From Synchiropus splendidus (lineage: Eukaryota; Chordata; Actinopteri; Syngnathiformes; Callionymidae), in the NCBI RefSeq assembly GCF_027744825.2, contig NC_071342.1, forward strand, positions 25,177,501-25,241,500: DNA of 64,000 nt, written 5' to 3'. Shown in pieces: positions 9,404 to 23,633 of the stretch. The notes under the pieces are model-generated. The model saw only the letters and a program-made list of their open reading frames with translations. It was not told the DNA's origin and made no database searches. Within the stretch, counting starts at the first letter, position 1, and every line of letters starts with the position of its first letter. The position numbers were made by a program, and so were the translations under genes.

Positions 9404-12400
9404 ATGGAAGGCACTCTGCACAAGTGGACCAACTACATGACTGGTGAGGCACCGTCTTCACATGTCGCCCTCGGCTCACTGCGACTGGAGACCGGACTCG
9501 GAGGCTAGTGTGACGTCACTTCACGGGAGCACGAGTTGGAAACACTCGCGTCTGGGAGTCTGAGGCCACGCTAGCTTGAGCATGCTTTGAACCGTCTTTC
9601 TTGAAAAGTGCACCGTGTGGAGCGGGGGCGTCCTGCTTCGCTAGAGACACTTGCGAGTCCATTTGAACCATGAAGGAAGAAGTGCCGTTCAGAGCCTCTC
9701 GGTGGCCCGTCCATCCACAGATGCGGACGTTACGCGTCACCAAGGAACGACGTTCCGCTCTTCCCCGTTAGGAAGAAGGTGGAAGGAAGGCAAACCCAGA
9801 CGTGTGTAACAACAACAAGCACGGACCGTGAAGTCTCCCGCTTCACATGACATGGGTAACGGCAGCATTATTATTGACAACAACATTGTTGACAATAGCT
9901 GTCCACAAACAAGGCCAGTCTCTCTCCTTACGAGACAAAGTCTCGGCCCAAGTTATCACATCGTGCAGGTCAATCCTGTCCCCAAACACTGGGGACTGAA
10001 GGGGTCGCTGAGCCGACGCGCCTACACTAAGGCTCCAGCTCAAACATGTTTTTAAGCAACATTGCACTTTGACTCGTGGCTGTTGGACTGGGTCCACCTT
10101 CATCTATCCTCCCGGGTCCCACCCTCACCCTCTTCATATCCTCATTGATCTCATCCATGGAGCTCTGCTTGTCTGCTCCTTCCGCTGCTGGCTACTTCCA
10201 CATCTAACACTCTTCCTCCACCACGTTCCCTGAAAAGAGCATCTTCCTCTCTGACTCCTTCCCGTACATTTCATGAATAGTAAGAGCCGTCTTCAGAACT
10301 GATGTATCCGGTTCTTGCCCTCGCAGGCTGGCAGCCGCGCTGGTTTGTCTTGGAGAACGGTGTCATCTCTTACTACGACAGTGAGGATGATGTTGGCAAA
10401 GGAAGCAAAGGCTCCATTAAGATGTCCGTGTGTGACATCAAGGGTTAGTGGACACTTCCTGCTTCTGAGCGAATGAGCCCTCCTCCAGCACTTCCTAACA
10501 GACTTGCCTGGGTTGCAGTTCATCCGACGGACCCCACGCGGCTGGAGCTGATCATTCCAGGCGAGCAGCACTTCTATGTGCGAGCAGTGAATGCAGCGGA
10601 GAGGCAGAGATGGCTGGTGGCGCTGGGGTCCTCCAAAGCTGGAACACTAGACACCCACAAACACAAAGGTACAAGATGTCCCGGTGTTAGTGCAGATGAT
10701 TCTAGCTATTGAGAAAGTGAGATAACTCGTCATGTTCTACAGATATTTCATCTGATTTTCATGGGTTTATGGAACAAAATATTCAACATTTTGAACATTG
10801 AAGTCAGTCGTCTTGAAATGTTCAAAGGCACTGAAGCACTTTTGAGGTTCAGCAGGGCCTTGGCTGCAACCACCACACACAACTGTTGTTTACTGGAAGA
10901 CGGTAATCGTGGCTCCTTGGGGTCTGCCTTTCAGCTTCATGTGACCTGAATCATCCTCAGGTTAGAGTTGAATCAACACTGCTGTCTCACGTCTCTTCTC
11001 AGGTCCAGAGTGTCTGAAGACCAAAATGTCAGAACTCCGTCTCTACTGTGACCTCCTGGTGCAGCAGGTGGAAACCATCCAATCCCAGAGCAGCACGGAC
11101 ATGGCGACCTCGCCGACCTCCGAGGTAACACAACTCACCACGCCACCTCTCATTCTTGATGTGGTCAGCAGTGACCTGGCCAAGCTGTTCGTGTGAAGAT
11201 TGTGCCAGTGGGGGGCAGTGCGACTGGGACCGGGAACTGAACCGGCAACTCCTGGAAGAGGTCGTGCGCCCTCAGGTCCAGCAGGAATTGCAGAGCAGAG
11301 CCTTGGAGACGATCGTCAGTCAGGGCCATTGAGGTCCTGGGTCGGATGCTGCAGAACTTTCTGCTTCACCTGCTCCTCACGTCAGGAAGCCGAGCGGTGG
11401 TGCCGGTACAGCCCTGACTGGAACCCTGCTATCTTGGAGGTCAGCTGACGACAGCATGGATGAGCTGCGCAGCTCCAGTGACGTCCGGGGAGTTGCTCTG
11501 CAGCGGCTCCAGTGACGTCCGGGGAGTTGCTCTGCAGCGGCTCCAGTGACGTCCGGAGAGTTGCTCTGCAGCGGCTCCAGTGACGTCCGGAGAGTTGCTC
11601 TGCAGCGGCTCCAGTGACGTCCGGAGAGTTGCTCTGCAGCGGCTCCAGTGACGTCCGGAGAGTTGCTCTGCAGCGGCTCCAGTGACGTCCGGAGAGTTGC
11701 TCTGCAGCGGCTCCAGTGACGTCTGGAGAGTTGCTCTGCAGCGGCTCCAGTGACGTCCGGAGAGTTGCTCTGCAGCGGCTCCAGTGACGTCCGGAGAGTT
11801 GCTCTGCAGCGGCTCCAGTGACGTCCGGAGAGTTGCTCTGCAGCGGCTCCAGTGACGTCTGGAGAGTTGCTCTGCAGCGGCTCCACTGACGTCCGGAGAG
11901 TTGCTCTGCAGCGGCTCCAGTGACGTCCGGAGAGTTGCTCTGCAGCAGCGCGGCCTCCTGTTCGCTCTGAAGTGGAGGAATGAAAGTGCCTCTGAGCTGG
12001 ACTTGGTCTTGAACGCTGCGTGGTTTGCCTCCGCAGGTGTTTCTCCTCAGTGCCACCTGTGCCACCTTCCTCAGGACTCTGGAGGAATGCATGACGCTGG
12101 CTAACCAGAGCTTGACAGCTGACCTGCGACCCCCCGAGAGAGTAAGTCGTTCCCCTCCCCTCCTGTCTGGAAGGAGTGTCCAACACGTGATCGTGCTCTT
12201 CTGTCCAGATGAAACGCTCCATCAGTCACCCAGGGACCTACAGCTTCGACCGGTGAGTTCAGCCCTGACTAAGAGCCTGGCGAGTCTCTGAGCTTGGAGA
12301 AGCGCAGGGGGCGGTTGACGGCGAGCCTCGTGTTTGGCCGCACGGGGGCAGCATTGTTCATCATTAAGCCACGTTTTTCGGTCCTTGGTTGCATCATGCT

Positions 12401-13020
12401 CCAAGACTGGCAACACTTTGGTTTGTTGTTGGGGTGAATATTGCTTCTGTTTCAGCCTCAGCCCCGTTTTAACTGTGACCTCGGAGCTTCTCTTCTTCAG
12501 CAGCGCAGCGCAGCGCAGGTGGCGGACGGACAAATGCTGCTGAGAGGAGCTCATCCAGTGGGCTGCTGCTGTGTTCCGGGCGCTGTTGACGCTCTTGCCT
12601 CTGTGTCACCGAAGGTCCGGCCAGCTGAAGGAGTACCTGACTGGAGGTCAGAGGTCGACCCAGCGACGGAGCCGAACCTGCTCGGACAGCTCCGTTTACG
12701 ACTCGGAACGTAAGTGGCCTGAGGTCGCACGTGTCCCTCAGTCTGGCTGTGTTTACCATGCGTACGCGCCGTAATCCCTGCTCCGTGTTGTGAGAGCGGA
12801 TTAGATCACGACTTGACGAGTGAGACTCCACTGTCTCTCCTGTCTGGTCATTACGGCCATGTTCTTTGCTTCTCTGCTCAGTGCTGTGACAAGGCTCTCA
12901 CCGTTTACTGCAGGTCTGTTGGCCGGCCCCCACAGCGACTCCTGCTCCATCCCTGAAGAGTGGGGCAGCGCGAGCCCAAAGACTCCGCCCACGGACACAG
13001 ACACCGACTTGTCCATCTGA
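9404..13020 (+). CDS. plekha3: FAPP1-like PH domain protein, eight exons
   Basis: Exons: 9404-9443, 10327-10443, 10519-10668, 11003-11124, 12037-12141, 12209-12252, 12615-12709 and 12914-13020; phases agree throughout and give 259 residues. FAPP1 binds PI4P and ARF1 at the trans-Golgi through an N-terminal PH domain. Residues 1-95 or so form that domain: [40 protein letters not shown] and [20 protein letters not shown] are near-matches to human PLEKHA3. It is followed by [20 protein letters not shown], a helical segment [20 protein letters not shown] and a basic Ser-rich stretch MKRSISHPG, also as in PLEKHA3. There is no glycolipid-transfer domain, which separates it from PLEKHA8/FAPP2. It is shorter than the 300-residue human protein in the linker and tail. 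The exon 7 acceptor (GAAG|GTCC at 12614) is weak and was chosen because it alone keeps the frame. Intron 4 holds a 34-bp minisatellite. Confidence 0.9.
11473..11946 (+). repeat. 34-bp minisatellite in plekha3 intron 4
   Basis: About 14 head-to-tail units of 34 bp. Each unit carries CTCCAGTGACGTCCGG, then AGAGTTGCTCTGCAGCGG, with only a few substitutions between units (GTCCGGGG in the first two, GTCTGG in two others). There are no unique spacers between units. Each unit contains TGACGTCC or TGACGTCT, close to the CREB/ATF site. Confidence 0.95.
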
Positions 13021-14000
<980 letters not shown>

Positions 14001-16311
14001 GCAGCGCATTGCTACATGTGTCTGAACGAGTTCCTGTTTCTCAGGTTTATTGTGTCACTTTGACTTCAAACCTCTGGAAAACACGCGTGCGAGCGGTGGT
14101 AGAAAACTGAGCTGTTTTCCCGCTTCAGTCAAGATAGAGTTGAAACACAGTGAGGTGAGACTCACGGGGGACTGCTGGCCTCCACAGCCCCAGGATCACA
14201 CGCCTGCAGGGGAGAACACCCACGATGAGGCGATTTCTCCGGCGCTCTCAGTGCTAGAGAGACGTCTTTCTCGCTCGCTCTGGAAGGAAGGTGCACAGGT
14301 GATGCGGCATGTGGCGAGGCCCATCTAGCGACGGGTGCTGCTGACCAGTGCAGCAGGAGGACTAGACCGAACCTCGCCAGTCTTGGACGCGCGTTGAGCC
14401 GTTTCCCCTCCGGTGATTCAACGCACACGATTCATGTGAGCAGGGTCAACAGCAGTCCGGCCGGCGGCTGACGTGGGCTCAGTGCCGGTCATGCTGGCCC
14501 CAGGTCTCCTGGAGCTCCAGCGAGAGTGAGGCCGAGGACACTCTGGCACCGGGGACACGGCTGTGGAGGTTAGACAAACTGACAAGCGCTGCACTCCACC
14601 TGAGGTCTCAGCACTCCAATGACACCTCATGACATCCTGATCCCTGCTGACAGACACCAGCGGGTCCAGTGAGGAGTGACAGGTTTTCTAATCAGAGGTG
14701 GAAGAAAACCAAGCTAAACAAATAAAAAAAAAAAAAACTGCAAACAACTCTGACAATTAGGTTGCCGGCCAATGTTTATTTGCTCAGTCATATGAATTGG
14801 ATTTATGCAGCTGCCAGCACGTATGACTGAGTCAACACGACTCAACTGTCACGAGGGCGGTGTGTGTTCTGCAGGATAATCCTGTTGTGCGAGTGTTTGC
14901 AGAGGGCGTGTGTGAGAGAGGAGCCAGGAGCTGCTGAGGATGACCCACTGATCTGAATGTCCCACCTGCACTTCAGGATCGGACGTGCGAGGCTGGAGCC
15001 GCTTCCACACCGAGGAGACGCGGAGGTAAGCTGGCTTCTCTTTCACTGGTGGCATGTGTGAGGGTAGACGGAGCACGCGGCCAGCCAGGCAATCACAGTG
15101 GTATGAAGCCAGGGTGCAGGAGCAGGTCCAGGTCACGGAACATGCAGCGACTGTGGGGAAACGCTAAGCACAAGTAACAGTCAAATATCCTCCAATCAGA
15201 CTTACAGTGATCACGATGGAGGCCACGGCAGCAGGCGTCTCCTCGCCTTGCTTCATGGTTTTGGGTTCCACAACAGATTAGCAGCAGATTACCATAAATA
15301 AACTACACGTCCACGTGTGCATTAGCAGCTTATTAGCCAGTTATTAATCATTCTAAAGTGGAATAGTGACAGAACGTTCACTGTAATGACAGTGTTATTA
15401 CAGAGTATGAACTGGAAACAAGCAAGTCATTTGTTTATGAAAGGGGATCAAGTGTATCCGCCCTTTCAACACCGCAGCAGATGATTCCCACCTGGAGTTT
15501 GCAGCAAACACGGTGCGAGTCAGAGCTTGAAGGGACTGGCGGATGTTGCCGTGTCGTCACAGAGGAATGTTGATCCACTCGTCGGGGCTGCGCTACATGG
15601 ATGAGGAGTGACATATGACGGCACTGGGCCCAGGCCTACCTGCGGCTGAAGAGGATCCTGGCACAGCTGCTCTTCTCACGTGTGTCCAGCCTTCAGCAGA
15701 TCATTCACGACTAGCTCCCACTAGATTCCAACACAGGCACCGACTCAAGTTTGCGCTCGGTCTCCAGCGTGTTAGTTGCCATGTTCTCTGCCGCTCACTT
15801 CCAGGCTGGCTGAGGCAACATCTGTGATGCAGATGCTCCGTCAGTGTCGGCGTGCAACAAAGCTCAGAAGCGGCACGAGGAGCAAGCCGTTGGACAGATT
15901 TACAGTACTGGGTTTGAGAGCAACAACGTGATGACGCAGAGCTCTGCCTTTGGACTGGGCTCACCTCACTCACAGATGCATGCGCCGCCGAGCCACACCT
16001 GGACCTGTTGTCCAGCATGCCATCTTCACAGCTGTGTTCTTTGTGTTGCAGGCAGTCGCAGAGTCACTGGGGGCAGCTGATGGTGGAAGCATGAGCGGAG
16101 AGGCAGGGAGCTACAGTCAGTATGGAAACAATGGCGCCATCCAACAGTGGAATTACAGGTCGTCTTTTGATTGGACAGGTCCGACAGCAAGGCTTCTGCC
16201 AGCGCAGCTCCACAATGCTGGTGCTCCACAAGAGAACATGGTCCTTTATTCAAGATTCCTCTCTCGTTCCCATCCAACGGTGAAGTGAAACAGACTCACG
16301 TCTGTCTGCAG
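14001..16311. other. Intergenic region after plekha3
   Basis: No exon is recognised. A run of 13 A following AATA occurs near 14719-14736. Open frames at 14849-15136 (-) and 15844-16080 (+) resemble no known protein. An exon-like segment at about 16052-16156 has an acceptor (TTGCAG) but ends in a phase that does not fit the next exon, so it was not joined. Confidence 0.45.
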
Positions 16312-16931
16312 GTGGCGTCCATCGCTGACCTGCGGCTGTTTCGCTGCGCCGGCTGCTACAACGAGACCAAGGTGGTCGGCTCCTTGAAGTGCGAGGACTC
16401 GGATGCTTCCAGCGAGGACTCCGAACCAGAAGAGGACTCCGACTCAGAAGAGGAGCAGAGCATCTCGGGGCAGGCCATCACAGAGCTGAAAATGTTTCCT
16501 GAAGCAGAGGAGGAAACGTCACCGACATGTGAGTGAGGATGGCCAGAGGGCTCCACAGGGAGGAGATGCTTGTGTCTCTCACAGCTGCTGACTCCACCAG
16601 GAGGAGCATTTGACTGCCCAGTTCCAGCTCATCTTCTTGGACGACGTGTGATGAGCAGTCATTCCTGATCAGCCAGCTGGGTGCTGAAGACTGAGGGGTG
16701 GAGGTTTAGCTTGGGGTTGGAGAGGAGGATGGAGACCTACAGTGTGAGGAGGGGTGGGCAGGAGGTGGTGCAGGACACCACGGTTGAGGGAAAGATGAGG
16801 AGCCTGAAAGGAACTGACATCTAATGTGGAAGACAGATGAAGCTGAACATGTACCTTTTTCTGCCCCTCTCTCAGCCCCGCCTCCTCGCCTGACTCCATC
16901 CACATCTGAGACCCTGCATGCTCTCCGCTGA
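16312..16931 (+). CDS. Unidentified gene fragment, last two coding exons
   Basis: Exon 16312-16528 follows a good acceptor (CTGTCTGCAG) and ends at a strong donor (GTGAGTG); exon 16876-16931 follows TCTCTCAG. Joined in frame they give 90 residues and a TGA stop at 16929-16931. The protein begins VASIADLRLFRCAGCYNETK, has two nearby cysteines (C-x2-C), and is followed by an acidic Ser/Asp/Glu stretch, then ITELKMFPEAEEE and a Pro/Thr/Ser-rich end. The other two forward frames have stops. I do not recognise the protein. Upstream exons could not be found, so it is either the end of a gene whose other exons I missed or a decayed remnant. By position one might expect itprid2/ssfa2 next to ppp1r1c, but the residues do not resemble what I recall of that protein and the space is too small for it. 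Confidence 0.45.
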
Positions 16932-18955
16932 CCCCTGCTGGACGACAGGAGCACGACAGCCACAGGCGGACCGGCGGACCGACACCCCCCCCCCCACAAA
17001 CACAACAGACAGACAGACAGATGGACGGACGGACGGACACTGAAGAGCTTGACCCTGCCGGACATGTTTGGGTCACCTGAGCAGAACTCTACCTTCCACA
17101 GACACTTTGAGCCAAAGCTTCCTACAGCAGTTGAGCCAAGACCTTTCTCCGGGTCCACAATGGTCACCTGACTGGGATTTTGAAGCAGCCACCTCCTCCT
17201 CCTCCTGATGATGATGATGATGTGTAATGTTTGTGTTGGAAGTGAATTGCACTCTCATGTTTCTTTGCTCCAATGCGATGTGCCGACTCAGGGTTCTGAC
17301 CACCCACCTAATGTTGTGGCTGTAACGGAGGACACTCCAGAGCTGGAGCCGACTCCTGCTTGACAAGGAATCTGGCACACTGACACACTTTCAGTCGCAG
17401 ACGTCACAACTGCAGATGGTAGTAATGATCGAATCAGAGATGATCTGAATACAGAGCAGGACTAGCAGCCGTAGCAGCGAAGGTTTGGCACAACATCAGG
17501 TGAGTGGTCATTTCACCAGGCCTCCTGAGCAACATGCTCCAACATGGACAAGCGAGGGAATTAAACACATTGGACCAGAGTTTTTACTCTCTGAAAACAG
17601 AATGTTTCTCATGCTGCAGCAACAAGAGGCTCTTTGTGCACGCGAGTGTGTGTGTGTCCCACCTACAGGCGTCGCTGCATGTATCCTGGTTACTGCGGAG
17701 CCTTTCCATCTGTGCAGCCAGCAGACCATGATGTCACCGAGAGCTGCTGCTGCTGCTGCTCTGAGGTCAGGAGTGAAAGAGCCCTTATTCAGGTGACAGC
17801 ACAAGTGAAGCACGTGTTGTTGCGCGAAGAGTGGCACAACATTCTCCTCCTGCCCGTTTGGCTTCCCATGGGGAGTCCAGCTTCAGTTGGCAGCACACTT
17901 CTGGGGCTTCACGGACTGATGAGGTGCTCTGCAAACATCCCAACCATGCACCAACCACTGAGCCAGACATCAGTCAAAACACGGCCGTCACCATCAGACC
18001 TGAAGGTGGCAGATTCATTTGTTGACACTTACTCCTCCCACAGAACTTCCTCGTCCTGTCTGCTGTGACTGGTCACTCAGCTGTATTTATTGCTCTGCGT
18101 GACCACGCGGTGGGGCAGCAGGGAGTGCAGCCCGGCGCACTCCCCGGCTGAAGTCAAGCCAGCGTTCACCCACTGACCTCACAGACGGTGAGCCACCTGC
18201 AGCAGCAGCGCAGGCCACTGGGAATGACACTGGATGAGGTGCAGCTTCAACAACAACAATAAAAAACAACTCCTAAAGTCCGGCTCATTTCCACATGATC
18301 CTGCCTGCACTCGCTCTCTGGGCCGCTTTTCAAAAGACGGAGCGGTGGAAACCGGAGAGGAGTTTTATTTTTAGCTGAGCAACAGTTCAAAGGACTTGGG
18401 ACGACATGACCACACGAGCAGGAAATGAATTTCAATTCAGTGTGGCTTCACCTCAGAGCAACTGGTCCTCTAACACAGCGCGGTGAGCAGGAGGAGAGTC
18501 AGGGAAGGGAGTCTCCAGATGTCCAGGTCCATCCAGGACTGAGGACCGTGAAGTCAGCCATTGCTTTGGCGACTGCTGCACACACTCTCAGCACTGTGGG
18601 GACGAGCTCCTGAGGTGGCCACCTGAGGCGCCTCCATCATGAAGAAGGCCCAGGGCTTGCAGCTGAGAGTCCTCGAAAATACTAAACATGTTGAGAGCCG
18701 ACCGAAACCTGTTTGCTCTGCTACACAGCGCCTGACGTCCTATAGCTGAGGCCTTCAGCATCTACAGAAGTGGAGTCCAGACCGGGCGCGAGGCCATGAG
18801 GAGGCAGCGCAGCTCTGCTCCTCTCTTCACTCTGTCAATTAGCCATAATGGACGGGGCTGCCTACAGAAGACCACTCCCTCCAGCCCACACTCTCTCCCC
18901 ACCCTCCTCCCTCTTCCGTCCGTCCGTCTTGCCCTGGACCCTTCAGTCAGGAGGA
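16529..18955. other. Intergenic region before ppp1r1c
   Basis: It contains the short intron and probable 3' UTR of the unidentified fragment, with an AATAAA at 18259-18264 as a possible end. Simple repeats: a C10 run near 16986, CAGA/GGAC runs at about 17004-17038, and TCC/TGA triplets at about 17202-17222. The last bases before 18956 form the likely 5' leader of ppp1r1c. No further coding exon is seen. Confidence 0.45.
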
Positions 18956-20436
18956 ATGGAGCCCAGCAGTCCCAAGAAGATCCAGTTTGCGGTTCCTCCG
19001 CTGCAGGGACAACTGGACCCTCAAGCTGCCGAACACGTGAGTCTGGGAGCGATGTGGTCCGGGCGTGGGTGCAGGTCTGCATGTGTACACAGAGCACTCT
19101 TGTGTTGTGGTGAAATCCGAGCCTGTGGTCATGTGACCCAACCATGTCCGGCAGACTGAGCTCGGCTTCTAGCTCTCGTCTCTGACAGCTCTGAAAACAG
19201 AGACTGTTTTGAGCAGCACTTGTGCTTCAGTTTCCGCGTCTATTTCAAGCCACTTCCGCTGCAGTGTTTTGAAGATCACAACACGTTCAGAAACCTTCGG
19301 CGCTCCACTGCACAGGAGCTGCTCCAGAGAGAGGTTTCTGACACAGGGGAAGGGTTCTGCTCCGATACCACACCGCTGGCTGCTGATCGACGCATGACTG
19401 AGGAGACCTGGAGCTCCAGTTCAGCTGCAGCCAGCTGAGAAGGAACCGCAGCAAGTGGAGTCACTCTGACCTGAAAGGCTCCTGAGATCAGGCTGGTCAA
19501 AGCAGTATCCAGTTTCAGGGTTATCTCATTTGACAACAGGAAGTCGCTGCTCCATTGATTAGTCAGGGACACCTTTGGCTTCGGGACGGTCCGCGCACGC
19601 GTGTGGACAGTGGCTTCAGAAGGGAAGCTCTCATGAAGCTCAGGGACTCAGGAGTTGGTGGTCAAAGTCTGGCAGACTGCACTCAGCTCAGTTCTGTCAG
19701 ATTTCATCTGAGTTTGACCAGACGGTGACCATGACAAACAGCATTCCTCCAGTGGGACGGTGCCATTTCAGCTGCAGTGGGAGCCAGAAGAAAGGACGGC
19801 TTTAGCAGAGCTGGGAATATTGGGACTCATTGTGTCTCAGCCTGGACGGGCTCCTGCGGTGGGCATGTGGCTGGTTCCGATGGAGTGGCATGCTCCGTGG
19901 GCGCCCCCTATAGGCACTGGAACACCTAGCCAGACCCTCAGAAGGTTCAGAACATTTCTAGCTTCCACACCGAGCCAGCCAAAACCAGCCATGGCATCGA
20001 GGGGTCGACCAGTCACTCACCTCACTGCCATCACATCAGCAGTCACACAGGTGCTTCACATGAGGCGTGTGTTTGTGTGTCCACCTCAGATCCGCAGAAG
20101 ACGACCGACTCCGGCCACTCTCCAGATCTACAGGCAGCCTGGGACAGGTAAGAGAGTGAAAGCAGAGTTAGAATGGATCCTGTATTGGAGTGGAGCCGGG
20201 GCTTCTGCCAAGTGATCTGAGTCAGACTGAACAGACTGGTGCGTGCGTGTGGAGCTCAGCTTGTCAAGCTGCCCTCGTGGGGACGTTTTGCTTTGTGGGG
20301 ACACTTGGCTGGAGCCCACAAGGTTCAACCACAGTTTGAGGGTGACGACTTCTAAAGAACTGGGTTTCAGTCTGGTTGAGGTGAGCCATGTGTTTTGGAT
20401 GGTTAGGTTCAGGGGGAGAGGGTGATGGAGATACAA

Positions 20437-20490
<54 letters not shown>

Positions 20491-23400
20491 AGCACGACAT
20501 CAAACTGCAGTCCGGTCATTACACAGAGCCAGCTGGTCATGTGAGCGTCAGCTGGCAAAACAACAGATCAGGTCCACGACACGGAGGAGAGGTGGTCTTC
20601 TGGATCTCCATCCATGACTGCTGAGACACTCGCCAACTGTGTGTGGTGTGAGCCAGCTGTGGAACACGGCTGCCACCCGCTGTTCGCTTCTCCTCACTTG
20701 AATTTGAAAAAGGTATTGAGTTGTCAGGACTGAGCCTACATGATTCCAGCCTCCGGTGACGGGTGACATCACTGTAAGCCAGGAGAACTTTGGTTCACGA
20801 TCGCAGCTCTGAACGTGTTTGTCGAACACAAACTCTCAGACGCACGGCTGGTTTGATAAAGAGGAGAGGCTGGAGTGGCGTCTGACCAGGAGCAGGCCAG
20901 GGACCGCGGCACAGGGGAACGACACAAACCTCCCTGCACAGCTCGACATGGACGCCTGTGCTGCGAGGAGGTCGCCTCGTGTGTGGTCCAAGTGTCGATC
21001 ACAGCAGAAACCAGAGCACCAAGCTGAGCCCTGTCCTGAACACCGCTGTTCTCTCTGCAGATGCTGGAGATCAGAACGACGGCAGCGAGTCGCAGGTCTG
21101 AGCGGAAGTTGAGCTCATGTTTGGGGTGAAGCCCAGGGCTGTTTCTGATCCGTGCCTGTGCTGCAGGTTCCACACACCAACCAGAGGAAGCAGAGCACCT
21201 TGGCCCCGCCCTCTGCCAAAGGTACAGTCAGTTTCCTGCTCCACTTCCACTGGGACGCACAGCCAGGACCTGAGAACACGCAGAGCAGTCTCAGACTCCA
21301 CACAACTGAACAGCAGCGGCTCCCAAACCTGAGCAGACACTAGTGAACATGTTCACTGCTGACAGAAAGGACCGTGTCATCCTGAGTTCAGGTGTCTCAC
21401 ACCTGCCACTGCGCTGCCTTTTCATTCCAAGTGAGGTGGAGGTTCAGCTCAGCTGAGAGCAGCGCTCGTCCACCGACGCTGCGTCCACTGTGTCCGCTGA
21501 CGTTCTCCTTTGTAGCCAAAGCGTATTGTGATGAAGCCGTGGCTGAGTGTTCAGGACAGACACCCGGAGAGAAGAGCGGCTGCTCCGCTGACTGAGCTGG
21601 GTCATGACCGTGTCATGACTGCAGTCATCAGCCGGGTCTGCAACTGGATCTCGGCCTCACATCTGTCCATCCCAGCTCAGGATCGATGAAGTAAACCTAT
21701 CCTGACCTGGGAAAAGGCTTCCAAGATGTCAGTCCAAGAGCAGCGGGGGCTGGTCAAGCCAGGTGAAGCCCCACTCCAGCTCTGAGGGGGGGTGGGTCTG
21801 ATCATCTCAGATCATCTGACTTTATCAAGATGGTTTCCAGTTCTCCGGTACAACACCTAGTTGCTGGCTCAGGAGACAGAGTGAGCTGGAGAAGGAACGT
21901 GAGCTCAGATGAAGGGACTAAAGCTGCACAGACCAAGGGAAGCCACAGCGTGACTGAGGGGAATGTTGAGGTCGCGAACAGCTCCTCTGCAGCTGTGACC
22001 TCCCTCTCTGGTGTCGGCGCTCGGCTCAGCTGGGCTTCTCTGAGGAGGTCCGGGGTCACTAGGGGGGCGTCTGCAAAACATGAGAGAATGGACGCCCGAT
22101 TCTGGAGCGTGGTCGAGCTACGGTCCAGAATCGGCTGAAGGCCTCAAGTCAGGGGCGGAGATGACACGTGGTCAGGAGCCTCGTTGGGACTGTTGAGCCA
22201 GAAGGACAGAAGTCTTAAATTCAGCTGCCATTTGAATCAGCTGACCAGCGAAGGGTAGTCCGTCATCAGCCAGAGACTTGGACTAGAGCCCAGCCTGCTG
22301 CTGGTGTGTGCAGCGGCTCTTCATGTCAGTGTTGCAGCTGAATAATGGATGAGCAGGCAGAGACCCTCTGTTGACAGAGCAGCAGGGAAGAGCTTTCTGG
22401 GGGCCCGAGTGCGTGTGCGTGCGTGTGCGTGCTTGCTTGCCGAGCTTCCCAGCTTGATTCTGGGAAGTGACGACACTAAAAGCTTTTCATCTTATTGATC
22501 CTGCCCCAGTGTGTGCGTCCGCCAACAGCATGAGTCGGTGTGTTTTCAGCTGAGGGAGACAGAAAGCAACAGAGGAGGGACTTTCATCAGAAGTGGAGTG
22601 AAAAAGCTTCTCCCTTCTGCTCTTTCTTCTCACCATCATCACCATCATCATCATCATCAATCACTGCTCCTGGCCACTGGGTGGCTCCTCGTCCGTGGAC
22701 TTCAGATCTGCTTGTCTGAAGCAGACGCTCGGTCCCTGACTCTGACGCGGGGCCTCCACCGGGACGGACCCAGCAGAGCTGTTCGACCGTCTCCCCTGTG
22801 ACTAGAAACAGATGTCTGCTTCTTCTCGCAGCACTTCCTGTCAGGGCTCCGCCTCCTCCACTCCCATCTGCTCCCTTCATGTCCACATGAATCACATCTC
22901 TAACAGCCCCTCCCCCCCATGTCTCCATGTCTCCAGTCCTCTCACTGTGTGTCCATCAAGCTTGCCGTCTGCTGGCGTGTTGAGGCTCTCTTCTCTCCTC
23001 AGACCTTCAGCTAGGGGTGGAGCAGCACCACCAGGGGGCAGCGCACTGCGGCACCGACAGCCCACCCAGCCCCATCTCGACCCAGCTCCACGCCGCCACT
23101 TCACTGTGGGCCAATCACAACGGCCCGGAGGAGGCCAATGGGAATGAGGCAGGGTTGTTGTTAGCCAATCAGGAGGGAGGAGTGAGAGCGAGCGACAGTT
23201 CAGGCGGTAAATACTTTGGATCAGTTTGTCAGACGGTGCCACTGACGAAGAAGAGACTCTACACATGTTTCACCAGTGTTCACGAGTGGAGAGCACCGGG
23301 CCCGAGACCAGAGCACAGGGCGAGACTGCGAGCAGCCTGAAGACTGCAGGGTCCAGAAGCAGAAGTTGACCAGTCACACGGCTTTAGTTCTCGCCGCAGA

Positions 23401-23586
23401 AGCAACGGGTCTGAAAGGCCTGGACTGGAACAAGCTGGTGCTTTGTTCTGCCTCAGGCCGCGTCAGCCGCCACTCAGTCTCGGGTCAGGAGGTCTCCACC
23501 GCTACACTGCGTTCAGTTCCATCCCTCTGTCCTCTGCATGACTCTCGCCCCCACATCCAGCTGACTAACCCGACTAACTCTCCTCC

Positions 23587-23633
<47 letters not shown>

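Noticed and set aside
11377..12222. Long minus-strand frames through the 34-bp repeats, and a CRISPR-like regular array
   Set aside because: Units are directly adjacent without spacers, the DNA is vertebrate and the array lies in an intron; frames are a by-product of the repeat.
14719..14736. AATAAA followed by an A run, as a retroposon tail
   Set aside because: No body of a SINE or LINE, no promoter boxes and no target duplication could be seen next to it.
16052..16156. Exon-like segment upstream of the orphan exons (acceptor TTGCAG, end ACAG|GTCGTC)
   Set aside because: The donor is poor and its phase does not match the exon starting at 16312.
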